From contig JBHGNT010000003.1 in the NCBI GenBank assembly GCA_043228905.1, forward strand, positions 1,116,001 to 1,180,000: DNA of 64,000 bases, written 5' to 3'. The stretch comes from Azolla caroliniana. Its lineage: Eukaryota > Polypodiophyta. Of this stretch, positions 44,977 to 56,121 are shown one piece after another; the stretch's first letter is position 1; each line of letters starts with the position of its first letter. The notes under the pieces are model-generated. The model had not been told where the DNA came from. It saw only the letters and a list, made by a program, of their open reading frames with translations, and made no database searches. A program made the translations under genes and the position numbers.

Positions 44977-45634
44977 AGCCAAGCTTCACAAGTGGTAATT
45001 CTTCTTCTTCCTCCAGCTCCAATGTTAAGGATGAGAGTAACTGACAGCTTCTCAATTCTGATACTTGAAGCTTTAACAAATCAAATGGGCTCCATCTTCT
45101 TCTTCAACTAAAGATAAGATTAACAGCTTCTCAATTCAGATGCTTGAAGCTTAAACAAATCAAATGGGTTTCTTCCTTGTTCCTTGTTCCTTGTTCCTTT
45201 TTCTTCTTCTTCTTCAATTAATGCTTGGCCAATGGAGTGAGCAGAGTACAATGAGACATTGTAGCTGAAGTGAAAAAGTGTGTCTGCAATATTCTCTCAT
45301 ATGTCTCCATCATCTCTTTTTCCAAAGAAGGCTATGTAGATGAAGGATGGTATTGTTTTGGAGGTTATTTATTAGGCCACAAGGTTACATGGACATGGTC
45401 GACATGTTCGACCATGATTCTCTTGTGCGCGACATATTTGTGTGTGTGTGTTGTCGGTCCATAAGTTTGCAATGACCATAAAAGACTTGGGCTAGGTTGG
45501 TGCTAAGTAGGCTCTAGTTTTGTGGATTGGGTTGTCCCATTTCGCTTACGCCACTTGAAGGTGTTGGGCCTACTTTAGTAGATAAGCTTTGTCTCCATGG
45601 CTACCATCAAATATGAAAACATTGTACATATCCC
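44977..45634. promoter_or_regulatory. 5' flank of the intact P450, duplicated at 49330-49800
   Basis: This upstream region (AGCTTCTCAATTCTGATACTT, doubled internally near 45050 and 45125; GACATTGTAGCTGAA; CCATGATTCTCTTG) recurs upstream of the P450 remnant at 49190. It was therefore copied together with the gene. No TATA box was assigned with confidence. Confidence 0.55.
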
Positions 45635-45637
45635 AAT

Positions 45638-45682
45638 TGTGTGTGTGTGTGTGTGTGTGTGTGTCTCTCTCTCTCTCTCTTT
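45638..45682. repeat. (GT)n(CT)n compound microsatellite
   Basis: About 13 GT repeats followed by about 9 CT repeats. Confidence 0.95.
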
Positions 45683-45739
45683 GCTTGGTGGTTTACACTA
45701 TAGCATCAAGGTCAAATTATTTAAAGAGCCATAGTTCTA

Positions 45740-46180
45740 ACCATATGAACCATACATACCATACGTGCATTCGCATTTGCGAATGGTTCAATCATTCGAC
45801 TATGGTAAACACCCTCAAAGAATGTTAAATACCATACTTTTGGATTAACTATTTATTATGAGGTAAATAAACCTAAAAAAAGGAAAAAAACATTTTCAAA
45901 AAGGGGAAAAAAACAAAAAAAAAAAAACACAAGAATACGTAAAATTCGTGTTCGTCTAGCATAACATTCATTTTCCTACGTTGAAAAACGAATGCAAATG
46001 TTATTTAAACATTCTTGCGTTTTTTTCCTTTTTTTAGGTTTATTTACCTCGTAATAAATAGTTAATCGAAAAGTATGGTATTTATCATTCTTTGAGGGTG
46101 TTTACCATACTCCTACCATTCATGCATGATAGTTCTATGCCGCATAGTATGAAGCATACGCACCATTCGTACATTCGCAT
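45740..46180. mobile_element. Palindromic MITE, family B (GTATGGTAAACACCCTC arms)
   Basis: The left arm (45800-45891) and right arm (46018-46112) are near-perfect inverted copies: TTAAATACCATACTTTTGGA / TCGAAAAGTATGGTATTTAT, and TTATTATGAGGTAAATAAAC / GTTTATTTACCTCGTAATAA. The spacer is about 125 bp. Partial relatives follow at 46190-46340 and at 42470-42630. Confidence 0.8.
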
Positions 46181-46558
46181 TCTCGAACAGTCTTGTAATT
46201 CGAGTATGAAAAACACCAAGTATGGTAAATACCATACTTTTGCACTCATTATTTATTATAAGGTAAACAATGTTTAAAAAAACACAAGAATGTTATGAAT
46301 AACATACACATTCGTTTGCAAATGTATGGAAAACGAATGTTTGGGCTAACGAACGCGAATATTACGTACTATGGAACTTCTATCCTTACCATGGTATAGA
46401 CCCCATCTCATAGGTCGCAATCGATCTTCCATGGATGTTTTCACACACAATTCCCTATACACACAGAGTTGAGGATATCTCTATATGGCCAACATAACCG
46501 TTGTCTACACTATGTTCTAAGGCAAGCCAAGGTTACTCCTATAATAAAGTGTCCCATA

Positions 46559-47113
46559 GAGCTCATTTGTGAAAACTAGTAACTCAAATTTCATTAGAGC
46601 CTATGTGCAATTGCAGTCTATTCTCTATTTGAGATCATCAAACATCCACACAACTAACACATTTTTTGTTGCTTTGCTTTGATCGACAACCCTCAACACC
46701 ACGATATTCAAGCACTATTTTATATAATGGTGCGGGTGAATCTCTCAATCTCTACCTGAAATGCCACTAATATGATAATTATAGTTTCTTGTCAATAATA
46801 AACCCGAGGCTTACCTAACTAATCTTCTAGAGATTGTAAATGGTGCCATCCTCATCATCGTAAGAAAGAGTCCCAAAAGTGTGATAATTTTAAAGACACC
46901 ACCAAATTTGTCGAGCATTGCCCTCCAAAGAAAATGTTTTGCATGGAATGGAAGAAGAGATTTACATCCTATATCTAACACCTCACATATTTAATGCAAG
47001 GCCTAAAGCCTAACATGTATCAACACATAGCAATAGGCAATCATTTAATTCGAGCTAGAACCAAACCATGGTTGAATTGTCTAATAGCTTAAACGGTTTG
47101 ACTTGGTTTGGTT
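46559..47113. repeat. Interspersed repeat C, copy 1
   Basis: Matches 52482-53033 along its length (CTATTTGAGATCATCAAACAT, GTCGAGCATTGCCCTCCAAA, GGAATGGAAGAAGAGATTTA, CTAACACCTCACAT). It is non-coding as seen. Two copies in one window suggest either a repeat family or a segmental duplication of the P450 array. Confidence 0.8.
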
Positions 47114-47129
47114 TAAGCTCCATAATGAG

Positions 47130-47520
47130 ATAATTTAGGGGGATCATACATTATTACAATATCTATAAAAACTGTGGTTCTTCTTCTTCTTGAGGACAAT
47201 TTTTTCCATATAATCTACACTAAAGTTCTTAAGCCACCTCTACTCTTGCAATTATTCAATTTATAATGAAGTAATGGATTTCCCTTTTTTCTCCTTTTGA
47301 ATGCAAAATTTCACTTTAATTTATGTTGAGCATTCTAGTGTATCGTCTTCATAATCATCATGATTATTTTCGTCATTATCAACTTCATTTACTTATTCAT
47401 CATTATCACATTATGCTCATCATAATGTTATTTATCTTATTTCCTGGTCTCAAGAGCCCTATAGTCTCTCTCCCCATCTCACATGCACATTTAGATAACC
47501 TCGCCACTATTGATTTCACT
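47130..47520. repeat. Interspersed repeat B, copy 2
   Basis: Second copy of the sequence at 35918-36300, same orientation. Confidence 0.8.
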
Positions 47521-48044
47521 ATTGTTCATCGAATATTGTTCCATTTTAGAAAATTTGAATAAAGATTCATTGAACAAAACATAATCACTATGGATTACAC
47601 TCTGCAATACATGTTCATTAACTATAGATATCACTTCCTCTTCTTGGACCCAGACCTTCTCACAATGTTGGAAGTTGGAACTTGAAGATCAAATGCTTAA
47701 TAAACCAATGTTGCATTTTATATCTAGAGATCGACACCCCAACTTTTTCAAGAAAGTTTCCTAATTTAATATTATGTGAAAATCTAATGTGAAAACCATT
47801 GTGACATTCGTGTATTTATTACATTTGGTAATTGGAAATCATCAACTTAAAAAATGTTAAAAAAACTACATGTTTTAGATTTTTACGAACTTGTTAAATC
47901 GTAATAAATTATTTGTGATTTTCTTAGATTTAATTACATTATGTATTTGAAATCATCAACTTTAAAAATATTGATTAAACTTAATGTTTGGATTTCTATA
48001 ACTTGTTAAATGTTAACTATATAGGAGACTTTATATGGTTTGAA
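47521..48044. other. Intergenic, no gene seen
   Basis: AT-rich. A short tandem duplication is visible at about 47825-48010 (GGAAATCATCAACTTAAAAA versus TGAAATCATCAACTTTAAAA). Confidence 0.5.
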
Positions 48045-48157
48045 GAACATGTAATATTAGTGTATCAAGTTTCTCTATATAACCCAAAATTGTATAATTG
48101 TAGAAGGAATCTAAACGTGGAATGCATGATCCTTCCACTTGTGAACGTGAACGTGTT
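48045..48157 (+). mobile_element. Right-end remnant of the methyltransferase transposon family
   Basis: About 112 bp lines up with 27205-27317: GAACATGTAATATTAGTGTA at its start, and TGATCCTTCCACTTGTGAAC then GTGAACGTGTT at its end, differing by a few bases in the terminal 30. It stops exactly at the point where the terminal inverted repeat ends, and LINE coding sequence follows at 48158. Confidence 0.6.
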
Positions 48158-48508
48158 AATAATGAGCCACTCGAATTTGTGGAAAGTTTCAAATATCTTG
48201 GACTTGAAGTTCATTCAAATCATAGATGGAATGAATGTGCTAAACTCCGCTCAAAGGCGGGAAAGAGAGCATATTATGCATTTGAGAACACATGCAATCA
48301 TGTAGATATTAAGTGTTGGATCCTCAAGAAATACCTTTTTGACAGTTTGGTGACACCGGTGCTTCTCAATGGGATGGAAGTATGGGGTGGTGGCATCCCT
48401 AAATCTACTTGCAAAGAGTTTAAAAATGTCTAAAACCATTCAGACCATTGCTTCCATACAACTTAGCTCACATGCATTGCGATGTGAGGTGGGGCGTTGG
48501 GGCACAAG
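48158..48508 (+). mobile_element. LINE reverse transcriptase, C-terminal fragment
   Basis: The frame reads PLEFVESFKYLGLEVHSN, NECAKLRSKAGKRAYYAF, LKKYLFDSLVTPVLLNGMEV and WGGGIPKST. The SFKYLG ... VTPVLLxGxEVWG pattern is typical of the end of non-LTR retrotransposon RT. The piece lacks the catalytic part and is cut by the MITE at 48509. Confidence 0.8.
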
Positions 48509-48861
48509 TAGGGATCGGCAATGGTTCGGTTTAGGCTTAGCCGGTTTGGCTTGATCCAAGCCAAACTGGCTAAGCCTAAATCGTTTATGGGATCTCAAAC
48601 CTAAACCGAACCGAACCGGTTTAGGCTAAACCGGTTTGTGAACCGGCTTGGAAACCTCCCTCCCTCCCTCCCTCTCTCTCTCTCTCAGATGATCCACTAT
48701 ATACTATATAGTATACATTGTAGAAGCTCTCCCTCCCACTCTCTCTCTCACGTCTGTGGTCTCGATTCTCTCCCTCTCTCTCTCTCCCCCCTTTGTGTAG
48801 TCTCTCTCTCTCTCTCTCTCCCCTCTGTGTAGTCTCTTTCTCTCTCTCTCTCTCCCCTATG

Positions 48862-48900
<39 letters not shown>

Positions 48901-49150
48901 CTTATCTGTTGTTTCCCTCCCTCCCTCTCTCTCTCCTCGTCTGTGTAGTTCTCCCTCACTCACTCTCTCTCTCCCCCCCTCTCTCTAAAGTTTATAAACG
49001 GCTTAAACAACTTGAGCCGGTTTGGCGAGGCTCAAGCCAAGCCGAGTTGACCTCAAACTGTTAAGGCAAATTCAAGCCTAAGCCGAGCTGAACCGCTAAG
49101 CTAGCTAAGCCAAACGGTTTAGGCTTGAGCCGAGCCATTGCCGATCCCTA
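48509..49150. mobile_element. MITE family A, long copy (642 bp) with CT-rich core
   Basis: The ends TAGGGATCGGCAATGGTTCG and CCATTGCCGATCCCTA are exact inverted partners over 16 bp. Sub-terminal GGCTTAGCCGGTTTGGC / GAGCCGGTTTGGCGAGGC blocks follow. The centre (48655-48990) is a (TCTC)n/(CCCT)n low-complexity expansion. No transposase is present. A clear target duplication was not resolved. Confidence 0.8.
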
Positions 49151-49184
49151 GGTAGAAGTGATGAGAGCAGTTGAATATGCACAT

Positions 49185-49800
49185 TTTGCGTGAAACAAGT
49201 TTGAGTTTCTCTAGCTCTGGGAAATACTTAGGGTTTCGATGAGTTGAGTTGGGAGACCACATTATCTATGCCCAAAAAATGCATGTATGGATCAACTGAT
49301 TTTGGCATCCTTTTGAATGTCAGAGAAGTAAGAAGCTATAAAAGTTAAGAATAAGAGTAAAAGCTTCTCAATTCTGATACTTCAAGCTTTAACAAATCCA
49401 ATTGGCTTCTTCTTCTTCAATTAACGATAAGACTAACAACTTCTCAATTTTGATGTTGTAAGCTTAAGCAAATCAAATGGCCTTCTTTCTTCTTTCTTCT
49501 TCTCCTTCTTCAATAATTAATACTTGGCCAATGGAGTGTGTAGAGTACAATGAGACATCGTAGCTGAAATGGCTGCAATAGTCTCTCATATGTCTCCATC
49601 ATCTTTTTCCAATATTCCAAAGAAAGGATAGTATTGGTTTGGAGGTGCACTATTAAGCCCAAAAGGGACATGGTCACATGGACAAGGTCGAAATGCTCGA
49701 CCATGATTCTCTTGAGCCCGACACGTTTGTGATGACCATGTAAGGCTTGGCCTAGGTTGGTACTACGTAGGCTCGACACATGTGGATAGGGTTGTCTCAT
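49185..49800 (-). pseudogene. P450 remnant: 5' flank fused to the start of exon 3
   Basis: 49195-49290 matches the exon 3 start and intron 2 of the intact P450 at 43289 (CTCTGGGAAATACTTAGGGT, then GAGTTGGGAGACCACA). Directly to the right (49330-49800) comes the upstream flank of the same gene (TTCTCAATTCTGATACTTCA; GACATCGTAGCTGAAATGG). Exons 1 and 2 and most of exon 3 are gone, so this is the scar of a deleted tandem copy. Confidence 0.75.
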
Positions 49801-51136
49801 GTATCTAACTCAATTTTTGTGGACAGGTCTTAGGCCTACCCTTGTATGACACCTAAATTTACACATGTTGTTAACGATTAATCCAACTAGCATCAAAGTC
49901 TATGTAGTGATGTGGCGGGATCAAAGGTAGAGAAGTGACCAAAAGGAGGTAGAAAAATGGCTAAAAGGAGGATAAGGAATGGAGTGAAAGTTTCTGCGAA
50001 AAAGTAAGAGAGAGAAAATGTGTAGCAAGTCGGAAAAAAGGGGCACTAGGCCATTCAATCTAAAAGTTACTTAAGAACAACTAAAAGTGACTTTAAGATC
50101 AAATAGAAGTGAATGGTCTAACCACTAGGCCATTCAATCTAAATGAGGCACCTCTCTACCTATAAATTATTTAATGCAAATGAGGCGCTTCCTTGCCTAT
50201 AAAAGGAGGGAGGAGAGCTTATTTTAGGTCCTTCATTCTCGGCTTTTGGTGATTTTCTTTGGCGGGTTTGGGAGCTTGGGAGTGTTGGAATGCCTTCTTC
50301 ATTTTCTAACACCCAGTTTGTTGCTTGAAACCTAAACTTTGAGAATATCGGTGTCGATCGCTTGCAACTTTGCACCTCCTTTGCAACGACATAAAAGTGA
50401 AGAAATTGACAACCAATTTGGGCAAGTAGAACAAATTTGAGGACACTTAGTGACATCTATGATATAACTAAGGACGAGGTGCTTTAGAAGCCAACATGTC
50501 ACTTTTGTTCACAATTGTAAAGAATAAGATATGATTCTATGTAGCGGAAGAGATGTGTGTTATGTGTGAGAGAAAAGAGAAAAGCGAAGAGGAGAGAGAC
50601 ACAAAATAAATAAGAGGAATGAAGTACTCGAGAAGAATATGTATATTAACAAGGAGAATAATTAGTACAAAAATGTAGCAATACAAGGAGCAACAACAAA
50701 CACTTTATGAAGTAGGCGGAGGGTGCTTTATATAAGGTCACCCTCTCTCTTCATTAACGCCCACTCTCTCTTGGGGAATGTGGAGACTCATTAGTCATGG
50801 GGAATATGGAACTCATTACTTATGTGTCATAGAATATGATTCTATGCCACGTAGTTCATGTGTAGAGAGTAGTGGTGACTTTTGACCTTTGAGTGGTCAT
50901 AGGTTTTCAAAGGGTGTGTTCATACACTAGACTAGGTTTAGCTTGATTCTCAACAACAATATACTGGCCAAGTTTGATATGGTTAAGTGTTCTCCAATCT
51001 TCACTCCGCTTATCATACCATGACATTCCTCGTCTCATGATTCACCATATACAACTAAAGGATCCCTCTCAATCCACCTCTGACTTGTATTTCTATTTGC
51101 ATATTATGTCATTTCATGGAGAACTAAGAAACACGT
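49801..51136. other. Intergenic with LTR-like debris
   Basis: 49905-50040 resembles the LTR remnant at 2945-3330. 50500-51100 is unannotated AT-rich DNA with GAGAG runs. No gene seen. Confidence 0.5.
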
Positions 51137-52091
51137 TGTCCTGAAGATCCGTCACTACGCGCGGATCATGAGGCGGAACCGCCGGGGTTCTAGACCAGAA
51201 GGACTTGAAGTTGGCGCAAGCTTTAGCGAGAAAGTACTTAAGCTAGATTGAAAGAGAGAAATTGAGAATAAACACTTGACTTTCAATTGAGAGAGATTGA
51301 TTGAACTTTTACCTTTAGATTTAAGAAACAAGTTACACAATCAATTCGATAACGAATTTTCTTGTTCTTAATTTCATAACCCAAAAGAGCCTAACCTTTC
51401 TTCTTTTTCATCCCTTCTTTTATAGATGCTCTCATGCATATGATGCATGTGAGGGTACAAGACATGCATAAAATGCATGTTTGCCATTTGGCGCTCATGT
51501 ATTACATGTGGTGCATGATAACCATGTCACTATTTTAGATCTCATGTATGTGAATTTACATGTAAAAGTACAATAATAGAAATATAAATTTAACTAAATG
51601 TCATGGCAATCCTACTGACTCTTAACTAGGAGGTGCAAGGTTTGAATCCTTACTTGCCATCCTTGTATATATATTTATTTATTTATTAACTTGGTCATCG
51701 GATATCGGATGCCGATCGCCAGTTATCGTCCAGTTCCGTTTTGGTTGGCCAAAACCTTTACGAGTGGCTAGGCCACCTCCACTCTTAGTTCAACACAAAG
51801 ATAATAACTTTTGCTCTACCTTATATATGGTGAGAGCCTTATTCGTCATGTCTATGTGGGATATCTCACAATTTTCTCTTTTTCTTTCGCAACTTCTTAC
51901 CCACATAAGTTGACACTTAGATATCTGTTTCTTATGTAGTAAAGTGCATCTCTTCAAGATCTTCGTCTTTTGTACTAAGATATTAAACTTACTTAGATTT
52001 AGTATATTCACTATTATTGTTTTATATGATTGACACTTGATTTCATACATCTTATGTGATTTTCACACCATTGCCGAAAATCTTCACGACG
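51137..52091 (-). mobile_element. Solo LTR, same family as 21973-23053, opposite orientation
   Basis: The plus-strand left end TGTCCTGAAGATCCGTCACT is the reverse complement of the right end of the 21973 LTR. The plus-strand right end reads CATTGCCGAAAATCTTCACG then ACG, with the last A changed to G. ACGT flanks both sides (51133-51136 and 52092-52095). About 955 bp. Confidence 0.85.
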
Positions 52092-52481
52092 ACGTTATGT
52101 TAGTTATACACACTACCCAGGATGAAATCAACTATGAATGAACTAGCTAACTATTCTCAAAATCTTCGATTTCTTAATTATGGTGTGATAACCAATCCTG
52201 CATCAAAATCACAAAGTACCCCAAGGTCATAGACCAAAACAAACATATGCACACACGCCATCACGTCATTTTAAAACTCAACCCTTTATTTGGTCGAGAA
52301 AATAAGCTACTACGGCACATGCCTCCAAGATCACAACAATATCTTCTAGATTGTCTCTTTGTCTCTTTGTCTTTGTCTAATCTCAACACTTTACATGATC
52401 TAGATTGTCTTTTCTCGTTTTCTTAGGTGAAAATACAAAATATTAAAAAATGTGTGCGATAAAGACTACAATGATACCACA
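52092..52481. other. Intergenic, no gene seen
   Basis: AT-rich; nothing recognisable. Confidence 0.5.
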
Positions 52482-53260
52482 ATTGACTCAAATTTTATTT
52501 TAACCTATGTACAATTGTAGACTATCCTCTATTTGAGATCATCAAACATCGACACAACCAACCCATTTGTGTTGTTTTGCTTTGATCGATAACCCTCAAC
52601 ACTTAAGATATTCAACCACTATTTTATGTGATGGAGGGGGTAAATCATTCAATCTTTACTTGAAATGCCACTAAAATGATAACTATAGTTTCATCGTCAA
52701 TATTAAACCCAAGGCTATATAAGTAATATTTTAGAGATTGTAAATGGTGTCATCCTCAATCATTGTAAGAATAAATCTCAGAGTCCCAAAAGTGTGAAAA
52801 TTTTAAAGACGCCACCAAATTTGTCGAGCATTGCCCTCCAAAGAAAATGTTTTGCATGGAATGGAAGAAGAGATTTACATACTATATCTAACACCTCACA
52901 TAAAATAGTGCAACGCCGAAAGCCTAACATGTATCAACACATAGCAATATAGAGTCATTTGATTATAGCCAAAACCACGCCATGGTTGAATTGTCTAATG
53001 GCTTAAACAATTTAACTTGGTTTGGTTTTAGTGAACCACCACTACCTAATATGATGTTTCGCACCAAATTTAAGAAGATATTTACATTGTACATCTAACA
53101 TCTCACATAGAATGGTGCAAATAAAGCCTAAACCTTAACATGTATTAACATATAGCAAAAGGTGATGATTTGATTCAAGCCAAAACCACACAATGGTTGA
53201 CTATGCTAATGGCTAACAAATTGACTTGGTTGGTTTTGAGCTCCAAAATGGGAAAGCGGT
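52482..53260. repeat. Interspersed repeat C, copy 2 plus a partial copy
   Basis: 52482-53033 matches 46559-47113. 53060-53240 repeats its last third again (TTTACATTGTACATCTAACA, ATTCAAGCCAAAACCACAC, TGGCTAACAAATTGACTTGG). Confidence 0.75.
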
Positions 53261-53740
53261 TTCGTTTGTCTTGGGTTTGTTAAGAGTTCAATTTGTGTCT
53301 TGCCTCAAGAGTTTAGAGTTCACAAGTTTCAACCCATGGATTAAAAGGCTCGAAATACACATAAATAATTCATTTTTCTTGTATGCAAATGATTTGAGCA
53401 TGTATACCCACTCCACTTTGAGAATCAATGGGGAAGCATACCACTATGCGATTGCTTGCTCGCCAACAATTATGAATGTAAAAAGTGTGTAGTACAAATG
53501 TATATAAGCCAAGAAAACGTAAAAAGAAATTATGTATATCGATACACTAATTGATAGGTATATATGGATGGTGGAAAGGGTTAGGAAAGAATGGGGGAAT
53601 CGCAAGATTCAATAGGCGATGGCAAGATGTATAGAAATAGGGTGGAGGCTATCTCGTCTTCCATTTAGAGCTAAGTGTTCAATAATCGGTACATTACCTC
53701 TTCTGCGAAGACGCACTATGTTTAATAAAAGTAATCGGAG
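53261..53740. other. 3' flank of P450, no separate gene
   Basis: 53350-53430 gives a short frame (FFLYANDLSMYTHS) that is faintly RT-like (YAND) but isolated. Otherwise no feature. Confidence 0.4.
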
Positions 53741-55412
53741 TCATACAACTATGCGAGGCTCAAGAAGGATAGCAAGATCCTTGACGGGGAATGGCATAGG
53801 GTCCACCACAATGGCCTCGTTAGGGTCCTTGAGGGACCACGAGAATTTAGTGACCAAGCTATGGATGATCATGAGAATTTCCATGCGTGCGAACTCGTTG
53901 CCCGGACACATCCTCGGGCCCCCGCCGAATGGAACGAATGTGAACGGGGCCGGGCCCGCTCCTTCGAAGCGTGACGGATCGAACTTCTCCGGCTCCCGGA
54001 AATACTTAGGGTTTCGATGAGTCGAGTTCACAGACCAGTAAATCTGGGCAGGGAAATGCAATGGGTTGTAGATATGTTTTTGTGATCTATTTGAATTGGA
54101 TTGGGGATTGACAGTCAGAGATATAATACCTTCCATGATTTTGGGATCCTGAAGCCATTGAAGCTCATGTCCTCCTCCTGTGCCACTCTGAATGATCCCT
54201 GCACTGGCGGTGTTAGCCTCATGGATTCCTGAACCACTCTCCATGAAAGCTTCATCTTCTGTATATCTCCCCAATTCAACAGCTCACCGGGGGCCTTGCT
54301 TGCAGCGATCTCCTTGTTCTCTGAGTAATCACCACCAAAATACACATACAAATATGATAAGAGTTCACGATGCAAACAAAGATTTGATAGTCTTTTCAAG
54401 CCCAAAGAGATTGCAAACCTCTGTAAACCTCATCCATTATGTCGGTATTGCATGCCAGATATTTGCAGGTCATGGTGGACACAATGGCGCTGGTATCATG
54501 ACCTGCAAAGAGCAACAGAAGGATGTTGTCCATAATGGCCTTATCAGAAAATGATTCTCCGTGCTCATCCCTATAGTCGAGAAAGCCGGAGAGGATGTCT
54601 GGATGCTCAGTGACAGAGCCAGCATCCATATCTCTCCTCCTCTCGTCGATCCATACCTGCAACTGCTTTCTTATCGCTTCAGAAGCTGCGAGTGCTTTAG
54701 AATATCTCGTTCCAGGTATGTTGATCGGTATCTGCAGAAGACCTTTCATCATCGTATTGAAGGGAAGAAAGAGCATGTCATGATCTTTGATGTCCCGTCG
54801 GCCAACAAGAACCTCACAAGTTATGGAGAACACGAGCTTCTTCATCAGGGGAAACAGAAGGGTTTCGGATTTGCCATCGAGATGCTCCTGAATGAACCTG
54901 ACGAGGATGCCATCGATGCTTCGGGTGTACCTTTGCAGGGATTCGGGGCGCAAGAACATCATGAGAGCGTTCCTTATACGTGTAGCATGCGGTCCGACAT
55001 GGCCGATCAGGGATTCAGTCCCCAGAACAGAGATGACGCTACGGGGCCATGAGGTGTAGATGTTAGAGAAGGCTTTCCTGTTACCAGAAGGGCTGGCCAG
55101 GACTACTGTCGGGCAGGTGACTAGGTTCGTCTTGAAGGTCTCCCCATGGCTAGAGATGCGGTCATCGAAGAATTTCCAGGGCATCCCTGCCCTCTGTGTT
55201 CCGAGGAACTCTAGGGTCTCACCGAAGAAGGGAAGGCCGAAACGACCCGGCGGCAACGGAAGCGTCTTCTCTTGCTGGCTCTTCTTCTTCTTCTTCTTCT
55301 TCTGGCTTGAAGGTCTCCATAGCTGCAGTAGCCCTGCAATGAGGAATAGTAGAGGCAGAGTAAGCCCAAGGATGATGGCCACAAGGATGGTAGTATAGGT
55401 GAAGAACTCCAT
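53741..55412 (-). CDS. CYP716-type cytochrome P450, intact, 495 aa
   Basis: Exons 55412-54419, 54320-54130 and 54043-53741, with in-frame GT-AG joins and stop at 53743-53741. The ATG at 55412 is preferred to the TTG upstream. An N-terminal membrane anchor is followed by an unusual run of seven lysines ([15 protein letters not shown], about residues 36-50) from a CTT microsatellite, then LPLPPG. AGHDTS (I-helix) is at about 303-308, ESMR at about 363-366, FDPSRF, and [10 protein letters not shown] with heme Cys about 441. The intron positions and phases equal those of the gene at 43289. The role is an ER-bound terpenoid oxidase of the CYP85 clan (family-level inference); substrate unknown. It is the least-decayed neighbour of the three dead copies and the rightmost of the array. 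Confidence 0.93.
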
Positions 55413-56121
55413 AGCCAAGCTTCAGCTACTAAAGTAATTCATCTTCTTTCTCTATTACTAATAAGTTATAACAACGTAATGGAATTGGTTATGCTTCTTC
55501 TTCTTCTTATTTGCCACGGGGCAAAGCAGACAAAGATACAAAGGTTTCTACGTCTTTTGATCATGTGAAGACATGTGTACAAAATATCTGCTCCTCAAAG
55601 ATTTCTACATCTTTTGATAATGGGAAGCTTATCTCCTTCAAAGCAAAAGGGCCATGTACGAAATATGCGCTCCTTGGTTCTTGACATTGCGATGCACGGC
55701 ATGTGGCATGAATCCCATGGTTGGATCATGGATGAACCTTGACCAAACTTTTAATGGTGACTTTCCATCGAAGCTTTAATATCTATTGAAAACATGGGTT
55801 TTAAAAAAGCGGGTTTGCGAGGCATGGTCCTCGACCTAAGAAGGAGAGGTGGGCTTATTTTGGGTCCTCACTTCTTCTTCTTCATTCTTCGTTTTGGTGG
55901 TCTTCGTGGTCTTCGGGATTTCTTGGGAGCCTTGGGAGTGTTCATCTTTGTCTTCGTTGAGTTTGCGTGGAGTCTCCTTCGTGTTTGAATGGGGTCGTCT
56001 TCAATGTATATATTCCCTTTCTCTACTCTTCTTCTTTAATAGGGTTTTGACACAAAAGTGGAAGTAATGAGGAGCGGTTTTCGACTTTTGGAAGGAGGTG
56101 TTCCCCACATTGAGGCCTTTT
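55413..56121. other. 5' flank of P450 and intergenic
   Basis: 55560-55630 has a short direct repeat (TTTCTACGTCTTTTGAT / TTTCTACATCTTTTGAT). 55790-56050 is T-rich with a repeated TTCTTC pattern. No gene supported. Confidence 0.5.

Noticed and set aside
44976-44982. TTG start two codons upstream of the P450 ATG
   Set aside because: The ATG gives the normal hydrophobic start of a microsomal P450; non-ATG starts are not expected in these genes.
48621-48963. Arg/Glu-rich open frames
   Set aside because: Produced by the CT/GA low-complexity core of the MITE at 48509-49150.
53350-53430. Possible reverse-transcriptase YADD-like motif (YAND)
   Set aside because: Too short and isolated, no other RT motif nearby.
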